IMG/VR virus record: IMGVR_UViG_3300032285_003395
Coordinates: 33,666 to 97,665 of that record
Direction: 5' to 3' (one strand)
DNA from: a virus
DNA length: 64,000 nucleotides
A program made the position numbers and the translations under genes. Within the stretch, counting starts at the first letter, position 1. The number at the start of each line of letters is the position of its first letter. Below the pieces are notes generated by a model, which worked only from the letters and a program-made list of their open reading frames with translations, did not search any database and was not told where the DNA came from. Of this stretch, positions 1-7,442 are shown one piece after another.

Positions 1-3000
1 TTTTATAGTTTAAATTTTGTTGAAGCTAATGATGAAAAAGTATTTAACCAGTCAACTGATAAAATGTTAGATACTATTTTATTAAATCTTAAAAATCAAA
101 GACAAAAATTTATTGAAAATAAACAAACTAATTTAGTTGAAACTATTAATACTTTAATAGATATAATTACAGACCAAGATAGTACAATTAGTAATGAAGA
201 TAGAATTTCTAACTATATAAATATGTCTTTAATTGAAATACAAAAAGTTAATAAAGCTTTTAATGATTTTAAAAACAGCCAAGTTATACAAGACTTAGAA
301 AGTAAAGATTTTAAAAATTTAAGTAGAGCAGAGCAAGAAGCACAAACACAACAAGATAGACAAAATCATTTAAATTATATAGCAGCTGCTATTACTACTG
401 TACAAAACTTAAAATCATTTGTTGATTTAATTGAGTGGAATTTTAAAGGTTTCAATAAATCATTTAGCTCTTTGTCTAAATATAATGAAATTATTAAAAA
501 TTTACCTGATACTTATGAAAATAATGTATTTAAACAACTATTAGAAATAACTAAAGACTCCTCAGAAATAAGTAAAATGAAAGGAGTTTATGTTGAAATT
601 AGTAAAGAATTATTAGATGTTTGTTTTAAAAGTTTAAATACTACCGAACAAAAAAACTTTTTAGAAATAACTCAAACAAATTTAACACCAAATGTTAAAG
701 TTCAAGAAGATATAAATAATGATATTTCTGTGTTATCTACTACAAAAGATATATTAACAGGTAAATTTAGTATAACAAGTGTAGGGTCAACTGTAAAAGA
801 AAATATAATGCCTACTAACTTTCAAAGTGACATTTTTTTAAAAGCAGTTGATAATGCTAATGCAGCTTTAAGACAATATGCTTTAATGGCATCTGCAAAA
901 GAAAGTTTTGAATATTCTTTATTACAAGAAAAATTAAATCAATTAGGAGTTTTTGATGAAACTTGGATTTCTTCTAAAGATGATAAAGGTCAATTAAGTC
1001 ATAAATTATTACAAAAATATAATTTTAAATTATTTAAAAAATCTTTAGTTCAAAAAATTATACAAGAACATTTATCTAAAATTATTGATCTTGATAATGT
1101 ATTAAAAGAAGTAAAAGATAATAACCCTGAAATATTAAAACAAGTAGTTGATAAAACATATAAATCACCTAATGAATTAAAAGATGTAATAAACAAATTA
1201 TTTGATGATGGTGTAATAAGTAAAAAACTATTTTTATTTTTAAATAACTATGTTAATGGTTATGAAACTTTATATACTTTAAAATTAAGTGAAGGTAATA
1301 AAAACTTAACAACTATTAATCAAAATAATTTACAAAAATTTAAAGATAAATATATTACTCAATTAGAGTCTAATTTAAATAATTTAAATTTTAATAAAAA
1401 AGGTTTACCTTACTTTAATCCTAGTTTTAGTTTTAATGATACAACAATTAGTACAGATCAATTATCTGGTATTCTTAGAAATGTTATATATAATAGAAGG
1501 GAGTTTTTAATTAAAAAATATGTTACAGTTCCAAGAATTATTAATGGAGAATTAAATCCTATTTATGATAATCAATTAGCTTATGTAGAAGGATTGTTAA
1601 ATTATTTTAAAAACAATATTTCTTTTTTAGAAGATGAAGAGGGTAATGTTAAATTAAACTATATAAATTATTTGTTATTAGGAGATGACTATATGTTTAA
1701 TTTATCAGATAAATTTTCTGTTCCAAGTATTAATTTTATAGATCAAGATTATGTTAACTTAGAAAAAGATTTACAATCTAGTGATCCTAAGAAAAAACAA
1801 ATTGCTGAATTAAAATTACAAGTAATAGAAAAAATTAGATTAGAAAATATTTCTCACAATGCACCTTCTAATTCATTAGAATATATACCTAAAAATAATA
1901 ACGCAGCTTTTTTAAGCAATTCTAAAGAATATAGACATTTATATAATTTAATATTTAGAGTAGCTTTACCGGGAGTTTTAGCAACTTCAACAACTGTAAA
2001 TCCTTTAGCAGGAGTTATGTTATATTTTCTTTATCAAGGAGGTCTTGATAATTTAATATATAAACCTCTTTATTTTTTTAAACATGATAAAACAGAATCT
2101 AATACTTTTTCTAAAGCATATAAAGCTTTATTAATGAGTTTAAAAGAAGGTTATAATAAAAATCTAAGAGAAAATACTATTATTAAAAATAATGAAAGTT
2201 TACAAAATGAAGTTGTTACAGGTTATAAAAAAATATTTAACAATATTATAGAAAAAATAAAAACTAGTTTAAATAAAGATAGATATAAAAATAATATATT
2301 ATTATTAGGAGAATATAAAATACCTAAATTATTTGGTGCAGATAAAACTAATAAAGTATTTTTATCAACAGATTTTCTTTCTAACCAAAAAACTATTGTA
2401 CAAGCAAGATTTAATTATGAACAAAATATAAGATTTGAATCTTGGATAAGAATGGTTGGTGATTTTAATGAAAGTAGAGAAGGTGTAAATAACTCTAATG
2501 TTATTAATGTAATAAAAGATAGATATTGGTTTAATAAATTTTATAAACCAAGTGCTATGTTAAATGCATATAGATCTTATTTAGGATTTTTATCAGGTAA
2601 ATTATTAAGAGGAAATATTCAAAGTGCTATTAATAACTTAACTGTTGGACAATTTAACGTATTTTTATTTACTAATCCAAAAACTTTACCTAAAACTTTT
2701 ATAGATTTATTAAAACATAATATGAATATGTTAGCTATGGGTACTAACATAGACAATGTAGTAGATAATTTTATTACTACAGTAGGTAATCCTAATAATG
2801 CAGAATCTAGACAAGCATTTTTTGATGCTTTAAAAAATATTTTTTTACTTAGATCTACTAATCAAAATAAATATAATACTAATTTAATAAATCACATTAG
2901 TATGAATTTAAGAAAAAATAGAGGCACTGGTTATATAAATTATGATGAAAGTGAGTCTATTTTAATAAAAGAATTAAATTTAACTAATACTCAAGCATTA

Positions 3001-4776
3001 CAAAATCTTGGTGAAAAACTTATTGAACAAAATATTATATTTCAATTATTAAATAGTAAAATTTTTATTGATGAAGATGGTAAACCTGTTAAAAATTTAA
3101 AAAAATATTTAAAAGTTGAAAATGGTATTATTGTTATTGATAAAACTAAATTACCAAAAAATTTATATTTAAAAACTACAGTTGATTTAGCTTATAAAAA
3201 TTATTATAATATTGATATAAATTCAGGAATAAATATTACTAAAATAACTCCAAAAGAATTAGGGTTATTACCATTAACTAATGTAGAATTACAAAATTAT
3301 TTAAATGTAACAATGTCTAATGACATAAATAATTTAATAGAAAAATCTCAAGGTTCTTATAATATATTTAATAGAAGTTACTGGAGAAATACTTTTGTAG
3401 GATTAACATTTTTACAATTTAAAGACTATGCATTACCTGCATTAACCTCTACTTGGAACTCTAAAAAAATATATAATAATTTTACTAATTATGAATCAGG
3501 AGTTTTAAATTCTATAGGAAAAGCATTTGATAGAGTTGCTGTATCAGGATTAAGAGTAGTAAATAAAAATATTGATTTTAATAAAGATTCAGATCATAAT
3601 TTATTAATTATTAATAATATATCTAAAGCAGAATTTTTAAAAGAATTAGCTGTTATAAAATATTTTTTACCAAAAGCTAATAAAAAAATTAATGAAAATT
3701 TAAAAACTCTTGCTTCTGATAATAAAAAATTTAGAAAAGATACAAAAAGAATAACAAGTATTGATAAATTAGAATCTTTAAGTCTTAGTTGGTATTTAAA
3801 AAATATTAATCTTAAAAGTCAAGATGAAATTAATAAAAAAATAGAATTTGATTTTAATTTAAATAGAAATAATCCAAAATTTAAAGAACAGTTAGATTAT
3901 ATTAAAAATTTAATTAATAAAAAATATAAAAGTAAAAATAATTTAACAAATGCTGATATAGATCAATTAAATAAATATGATGTTGATCAAAATTATTTTG
4001 ATTTAGTCCAAGCTTATTTAAAACTTAAAATAGATTTAAGAGCAGATAAAGATTCTATTAATAAATTAATTAATTTTGTTGGTTTAAGTGTTGGTGTAGT
4101 AGCAATATTAAGTGTATTAAAAGCTTTAGAGTGGCCTAAAAATGAATTAGATGAAGAAGGTAAAAAAATATTAAATTTTAAAGATTGGTTAATAGCTACT
4201 GTAGAATTTAGTACATCTAATTTATTTCTTAGTTATGTTCCTTCAGATGTTAATGATGCTTATGGTATTGATTATAAAAACTTTGCATTACAACTTTATA
4301 AATTAGCACCTGCAATTTCTGAAATAAAAAGAGTTACTGATAAAATAAAAACTAATTATGCAGATGTTAACCCAAATAATATTACTACAGAAAAAGCAAA
4401 AGAATTATTGCGTATTCAACAATTAAATGGGGGTAAACTTCCTTTATTACAACCTAAATTAATTATTAATGAAAAAACAAATAGTTATGAATTAATAAAA
4501 GGGGAAACTTTGGTTGCTAATGCATTAACACAAACTCTTGTTAATAAAGAATTATTAAATAATTTTGAATTTTCAGCACTTGATAAAAATAAATTTAATA
4601 GATTAAAAAATAAAAGTTTTATTTCTTCATTAGCAGAAAAAGCTAATATTAATAGATCTTATAAATTTGGAGATAGACCTACTGATGATACTCAAGAAGA
4701 AAAACAACAAAAAATTGATCTATTTAATGCATATAAAGCAGAACTTGAAAGTGGAAGTAACCCATCAAATAAATAA
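1..4776 (+). CDS. C-terminal part of a giant phage protein (truncated at left edge)
   Basis: The frame is open from base 1 with no stop before the ATG at 64, so the gene starts outside the window and that ATG is probably internal. The visible 1,592 residues are rich in Asn, Lys, Ile and Leu. Two segments are hydrophobic enough to cross a membrane, one near residues 645-680 and one near 1355-1380 (counted from the ATG at 64). I recognise no enzymatic motif. Crassvirales carry several proteins of thousands of residues (virion RNA polymerase and ejected cargo proteins) at the end of the structural block, and this location, convergent with the replication block, matches that. Function is inferred from size and place only. 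Confidence 0.8.
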   Translation, partial: FYSLNFVEANDEKVFNQSTDKMLDTILLNLKNQRQKFIENKQTNLVETINTLIDIITDQDSTISNEDRISNYINMSLIEIQKVNKAFNDFKNSQVIQDLESKDFKNLSRAEQEAQTQQDRQNHLNYIAAAITTVQNLKSFVDLIEWNFKGFNKSFSSLSKYNEIIKNLPDTYENNVFKQLLEITKDSSEISKMKGVYVEISKELLDVCFKSLNTTEQKNFLEITQTNLTPNVKVQEDINNDISVLSTTKDILTGKFSITSVGSTVKENIMPTNFQSDIFLKAVDNANAALRQYALMASAKESFEYSLLQEKLNQLGVFDETWISSKDDKGQLSHKLLQKYNFKLFKKSLVQKIIQEHLSKIIDLDNVLKEVKDNNPEILKQVVDKTYKSPNELKDVINKLFDDGVISKKLFLFLNNYVNGYETLYTLKLSEGNKNLTTINQNNLQKFKDKYITQLESNLNNLNFNKKGLPYFNPSFSFNDTTISTDQLSGILRNVIYNRREFLIKKYVTVPRIINGELNPIYDNQLAYVEGLLNYFKNNISFLEDEEGNVKLNYINYLLLGDDYMFNLSDKFSVPSINFIDQDYVNLEKDLQSSDPKKKQIAELKLQVIEKIRLENISHNAPSNSLEYIPKNNNAAFLSNSKEYRHLYNLIFRVALPGVLATSTTVNPLAGVMLYFLYQGGLDNLIYKPLYFFKHDKTESNTFSKAYKALLMSLKEGYNKNLRENTIIKNNESLQNEVVTGYKKIFNNIIEKIKTSLNKDRYKNNILLLGEYKIPKLFGADKTNKVFLSTDFLSNQKTIVQARFNYEQNIRFESWIRMVGDFNESREGVNNSNVINVIKDRYWFNKFYKPSAMLNAYRSYLGFLSGKLLRGNIQSAINNLTVGQFNVFLFTNPKTLPKTFIDLLKHNMNMLAMGTNIDNVVDNFITTVGNPNNAESRQAFFDALKNIFLLRSTNQNKYNTNLINHISMNLRKNRGTGYINYDESESILIKELNLTNTQALQNLGEKLIEQNIIFQLLNSKIFIDEDGKPVKNLKKYLKVENGIIVIDKTKLPKNLYLKTTVDLAYKNYYNIDINSGINITKITPKELGLLPLTNVELQNYLNVTMSNDINNLIEKSQGSYNIFNRSYWRNTFVGLTFLQFKDYALPALTSTWNSKKIYNNFTNYESGVLNSIGKAFDRVAVSGLRVVNKNIDFNKDSDHNLLIINNISKAEFLKELAVIKYFLPKANKKINENLKTLASDNKKFRKDTKRITSIDKLESLSLSWYLKNINLKSQDEINKKIEFDFNLNRNNPKFKEQLDYIKNLINKKYKSKNNLTNADIDQLNKYDVDQNYFDLVQAYLKLKIDLRADKDSINKLINFVGLSVGVVAILSVLKALEWPKNELDEEGKKILNFKDWLIATVEFSTSNLFLSYVPSDVNDAYGIDYKNFALQLYKLAPAISEIKRVTDKIKTNYADVNPNNITTEKAKELLRIQQLNGGKLPLLQPKLIINEKTNSYELIKGETLVANALTQTLVNKELLNNFEFSALDKNKFNRLKNKSFISSLAEKANINRSYKFGDRPTDDTQEEKQQKIDLFNAYKAELESGSNPSNK

Positions 4777-4779
4777 AAT

Positions 4780-4808
4780 AAAAGCCACTCAATTTAGGGT
4801 GGCTTTTT
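4780..4808. terminator. bidirectional hairpin terminator between convergent genes
   Basis: AAAAGCCAC at 4780-4788 pairs perfectly with GTGGCTTTT at 4799-4807, leaving a 10-base loop. The A run before and the T run after the stem make it work as an intrinsic terminator on both strands. It sits exactly between the stop of the giant plus-strand gene and the stop of the last minus-strand gene. Confidence 0.85.
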
Positions 4809-4813
4809 AATTT

Positions 4814-5137
4814 TTATTTATTACTTTCAATTTCACAACAATAAGCTAATTTAAGATAATTTATTGCATCTTCATAGGAATCAAGAAGAGATTCATTCAT
4901 AATGTCTTTTCCTTCTTTTTTGAGATTCCAAATACGCACAAATTTTAATATAACCATTAATGTAGCATAACCTTCTGGTTTAGAAACGTCTACACCTATC
5001 ATTTTTGTTACATTACTTACTATTTTAAAGTTAGAAAGAACATCTTCTGATGCATAATCATTTGTTTTTAATTTAATAATATCTAATGTTTTAGCATCTA
5101 GTCTTTCTAATAATTTTATTTGTTCTTGTGAGGTCAT
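4814..5137 (-). CDS. DUF1599-like protein (nucleotide modification associated domain 1)
   Basis: A 107-residue helical protein. The stretch around residues 25-80 carries the pattern NDYASEDVLSNF, then a KPEGYA segment, then LKFVRIWNLK and a NESLLDSYEDAINYLKLA helix, which I associate with the DUF1599/Nmad1 family found in many phages next to nucleotide-metabolism genes. The family name reflects genomic association, and the biochemical role is not settled. It is the last gene of the minus block, 12 bases downstream of the 71-residue gene, and shares a neighbourhood with ThyX, ribonucleotide reductase and dUTPase, which fits a role in deoxynucleotide handling. Confidence 0.65.
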   Translation of the reverse strand: MTSQEQIKLLERLDAKTLDIIKLKTNDYASEDVLSNFKIVSNVTKMIGVDVSKPEGYATLMVILKFVRIWNLKKEGKDIMNESLLDSYEDAINYLKLAYCCEIESNK

Positions 5138-5148
5138 ATTTATTTATT

Positions 5149-5364
5149 TTATAATTTTTCTAATTCTTGTCTAACGTTTAAATAATAATCAAAAATTTCA
5201 TTATTTGCATAAAATGCTACTCTTGTAGCCTCAACTACACATATTTTTGCGTGTTTAATGGCAATACTTGTACATAATATTTCATTTCCACAATCAGTAT
5301 CTTCATTCATTAGAATAATTTTAAATTTATCTACTAAATCTTCTGCTTTTTCTTTTGGTGTCAT
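5149..5364 (-). CDS. small helical protein, paralogue of the gene at 34521
   Basis: A 71-residue protein of two predicted helices starting MTPKEKAEDLV. It belongs to a family of small helical proteins common in Bacteroidota phages: MTPK start, a middle A-x-x-C-x-x-V-A segment and an ending like VRQELEKL. The product of 34521-34730 has the same plan (MTPKQIAKKLL ... VRHEINKL), so the genome holds a copy in each transcriptional block. No catalytic motif is visible and the function is unknown. Confidence 0.65.
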   Translation of the reverse strand: MTPKEKAEDLVDKFKIILMNEDTDCGNEILCTSIAIKHAKICVVEATRVAFYANNEIFDYYLNVRQELEKL

Positions 5365-5379
5365 ATTATTTATTTTTTT

Positions 5380-5703
5380 TTATTGATTTTTAATTAATTC
5401 TAATAAAAATACAGATATTTTATAACCTGTAAATGCCCCTAATGCAGAGCTAGTAGGGAATATAACAATTTTTCCTAACTGAGTGACATATTTAGGTCTA
5501 TTAATAATTTTACCTACATACAGATAATAAATTACTTGTGAAAATAAAACAGCAACATCTATCTTTAATGATATTGTAACCATTATCATAGCTCCTAAAA
5601 ACCCATATAAAAAATTATCTGTAATTGCTTGTGCAATTTCTCTAGGAGTAGCAGCTTTCCACTCTTTTACTATTTGTCTATGTTTAACTTGTATTCTTTT
5701 CAT
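5380..5703 (-). CDS. small integral membrane protein
   Basis: 107 residues with a basic, soluble N-terminus (MKRIQVKHRQ) followed by two or three hydrophobic stretches at about residues 33-65 and 82-102. This topology suggests a protein of the host inner membrane. It lies 15 bases from the downstream gene and 8 bases from the upstream one in the same run. I do not recognise a family. Holins and membrane-acting early proteins can look like this, but it is outside the lysis region, so a host-takeover role is as likely. Confidence 0.6.
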   Translation of the reverse strand: MKRIQVKHRQIVKEWKAATPREIAQAITDNFLYGFLGAMIMVTISLKIDVAVLFSQVIYYLYVGKIINRPKYVTQLGKIVIFPTSSALGAFTGYKISVFLLELIKNQ

Positions 5704-5711
5704 ATTATTTT

Positions 5712-5939
5712 TTAATCTTCTATATCAAAATTTCTTTGTCTATATTCATCTCCTTCAGATAAATCAGCAAATGGACAATTTAAACAATTGTTATAACAGC
5801 ATCTCCCTCTTTTTATATGATATTCTCTAGTAAAAATCATTTTTCCATTTTCCCAATAAAAATCTTCTGGAGATAGTTTTGTTTTTTCTTGAAGCAATCT
5901 TTTAGCTTCTAGTTCTAATATAAAATCTTTTTGTATCAT
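5712..5939 (-). CDS. small Cys-rich protein resembling DUF5522
   Basis: 75 residues. The middle reads FYWENGKMIFTREYHIKRG followed by CCYNNCLNCPF, very like the F-t-x-x-Y-h-x-x-R-G-x-C-C-x-x-x-C-x-x-C-P-y signature of small DUF5522-type proteins found in many Bacteroidota. The CC-x3-C-x2-C cluster could bind a metal. It is directly downstream of thyX, but no function can be assigned. Confidence 0.6.
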   Translation of the reverse strand: MIQKDFILELEAKRLLQEKTKLSPEDFYWENGKMIFTREYHIKRGRCCYNNCLNCPFADLSEGDEYRQRNFDIED

Positions 5940-5950
5940 AAATTATTTAT

Positions 5951-6568
5951 TTAATAATTAAAAGCTTTTAAAGTGTATTCAAAAGGATTACCTTCAATGT
6001 TTTTTAATAAAATCATCATTTCCTCTGCAATATCAGAAATTTCTTTTTGTGCTTTGTCTGAATGCCTTAATTTATAAAAATTTGCAAAACAACTCATATT
6101 CATTATACAATCTGTAGTAATTACAGAATTATAAGTTTTAAAATACCTAGCACTTTCTTTAGCTCTTTTTCTACCAAGGATAGGTGTTAAATTATCCAAC
6201 CATGTATGATATAAATGATTAGAATGTAAAGTAAAAGCTTCTAATTGTTTTATTGCATCTTGAGGCCAATCTTCAGGTAAATAATACTTATCTTCTTTTA
6301 ATTCTTTGTATCTAGCACTTTCTCCATTTGTTCCCATGTGTCTATGTTTTAACAAATGTATATGACTTGCAATATCAGCTTCTACTAAAAAATGAACTAT
6401 ACCTCTTTCAAAAGGAGTTTTGTGTCCTTCTGAATAAAGAGTTTCAATCATTTTGGGTATTCTTTTAATCTTATCTTCTGTCAATTCTCTAGACGTAGAT
6501 GTCCAAGCTGCTAAAGCTATTTGTTCATCAGAACCATAATAACCTACTAGTTTTACTCTATTATTCAT
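5951..6568 (-). CDS. thyX: flavin-dependent thymidylate synthase ThyX
   Basis: 205 residues, a normal ThyX length. ThyX makes dTMP from dUMP with FAD, methylene-tetrahydrofolate and NADPH. The signature region at residues 74-87 reads KHRHMGTNGESARY, a variant of RHRxxSxNExSxRY: His75, Arg76, Asn81, Ser84, Arg86 and Tyr87 are kept, while the usual first Arg, Ser and Glu positions are Lys, Gly and Gly. It overlaps the start-side neighbour at 6561 by 8 bases. With the class II reductase and dUTPase on the same strand it forms a precursor-supply set, which fits an AT-rich genome with a high thymidine demand. Confidence 0.93.
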   Translation of the reverse strand: MNNRVKLVGYYGSDEQIALAAWTSTSRELTEDKIKRIPKMIETLYSEGHKTPFERGIVHFLVEADIASHIHLLKHRHMGTNGESARYKELKEDKYYLPEDWPQDAIKQLEAFTLHSNHLYHTWLDNLTPILGRKRAKESARYFKTYNSVITTDCIMNMSCFANFYKLRHSDKAQKEISDIAEEMMILLKNIEGNPFEYTLKAFNY

Positions 6569-6986
6569 AATCTTTAATTTTTAAATTTATTATTGGATGT
6601 ATTTCTGTTATACTATGTGTTTTATCAAAAACATAAGGACCTTGTATTTGAATTATATCATCTTTTTGTGGTATAATAATTTTATTTTTATAAAACCAAC
6701 AAATAGGAAATATAGAAGGTGCTGCACATACAATTTCTCCTACCATACATCCTTCTTCATCTACATAATTATTTTTAACTAATAAAGATGTATCTTTTAT
6801 TTTTAATCTAATATGTACATCTCCATCTAAATCTGATTCTACTTTAATAACTTTACCTGATAAAGTTTTAAAAGAATCTAAAATAACTAATCTACCAGGA
6901 TGGTGTATTCTATTGCAAGGACAATCTTCCGTAGATATAAAACTTAGTAATATAACTATTGTAATTAGTGTTAAAGTTAATTTCAT
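6561..6986 (-). CDS. secreted protein with possible OB-like fold
   Basis: 141 residues with a clear N-terminal signal sequence (MKLTLTLITIVILLSF, residues 1-18), so it is probably exported to the periplasm. The rest is beta-rich: SGKVIKVESDLDGDVHIRLK, then a Cys pair region, then DIIQIQGPYVFDKTHSITEIHPI. The pattern of a metal-like DGD-x-H strand followed by an H-x-x-TEIHP ending recalls small secreted OB-fold proteins, though I cannot name a family. It is the first gene of the thyX run, and a TATTTTTG promoter motif sits 18 bases upstream. An export signal in a nucleotide-metabolism run is unexpected. Confidence 0.6.
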   Translation of the reverse strand: MKLTLTLITIVILLSFISTEDCPCNRIHHPGRLVILDSFKTLSGKVIKVESDLDGDVHIRLKIKDTSLLVKNNYVDEEGCMVGEIVCAAPSIFPICWFYKNKIIIPQKDDIIQIQGPYVFDKTHSITEIHPIINLKIKDYE

Positions 6987-7003
6987 TTTTATTAATTATA
7001 GTG

Positions 7004-7011
7004 CAAAAATA
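7004..7011 (-). promoter_or_regulatory. Bacteroidota-type promoter -7 box (TATTTTTG)
   Basis: On the minus strand the bases read TATTTTTG followed by CAC, an exact match to TAnnTTTG, the -7 element of primary sigma promoters in Bacteroidota. It lies just upstream of the secreted-protein gene and just downstream of a terminator, so it should start a transcript running through thyX to 4814. Confidence 0.6.
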
Positions 7012-7049
7012 GTAAAAAAAATAAATACCCTTAATTTTTTATTAAATAT

Positions 7050-7094
7050 AAAAAAAAATGCCTACATTACTATCTGCGCAAATAATAATGTAGG
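7050..7094 (-). terminator. intrinsic terminator after the reductase transcript
   Basis: On the minus strand, CCTACATTA (7094-7086) pairs with TAATGTAGG (7069-7061), a perfect 9-bp stem, followed by CA and nine T residues (7058-7050). It separates the 7200-9638 gene pair from the next promoter at 7004-7011. The region 7095-7199 between it and the 77-residue gene has a second weak AAAGC/GCTTT stem and no gene. Confidence 0.8.
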
Positions 7095-7199
7095 ACTTAA
7101 TGCCCAGAGATAAAGCTTACAGTTTATTCGGGGGCTTTAATATTGTAAAAAATTATTTAATAATACTTTTTTATTTTAAATTTATATTATTTAATTTGT

Positions 7200-7433
7200 T
7201 TAACTAATAATTTCTATTTTATTTTGAGTTTCAATCCATACTTTTGCTCCACAAGATAAAGGATTATTAGGACTATATTTTATGGTAGCTACTATATTAC
7301 CTTCTTTATCCAAAATATTTACATTATTAGCATAGTTATTTGACTTATAATTTTTACAAGTTATAACAGGTAAATTAGCACCTTTAGCATTTGCTTTTAT
7401 GTTATGTTGATTAACATGAATAATACTTTTCAT
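7200..7433 (-). CDS. conserved small phage protein of unknown function
   Basis: 77 residues, beta-rich, with the recognisable segments IHVNQHNIKAN, LPVITCKNYKSNNYA and PLSCGAKVWIET. I recall this arrangement from small uncharacterised proteins in many phages, where it is also often close to ribonucleotide reductase or other nucleotide genes. No catalytic motif is evident. It is 9 bases downstream of the reductase and is probably co-transcribed, so a link to that enzyme is possible but unproven. Confidence 0.6.
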   Translation of the reverse strand: MKSIIHVNQHNIKANAKGANLPVITCKNYKSNNYANNVNILDKEGNIVATIKYSPNNPLSCGAKVWIETQNKIEIIS

Positions 7434-7442
7434 TTTTTATAT

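Noticed and set aside
7095-7199. Cobalamin riboswitch linked to the class II reductase
   Set aside because: This interval is downstream of the reductase, lacks the conserved B12-box pattern, and the upstream side has only a short leader after the promoter.
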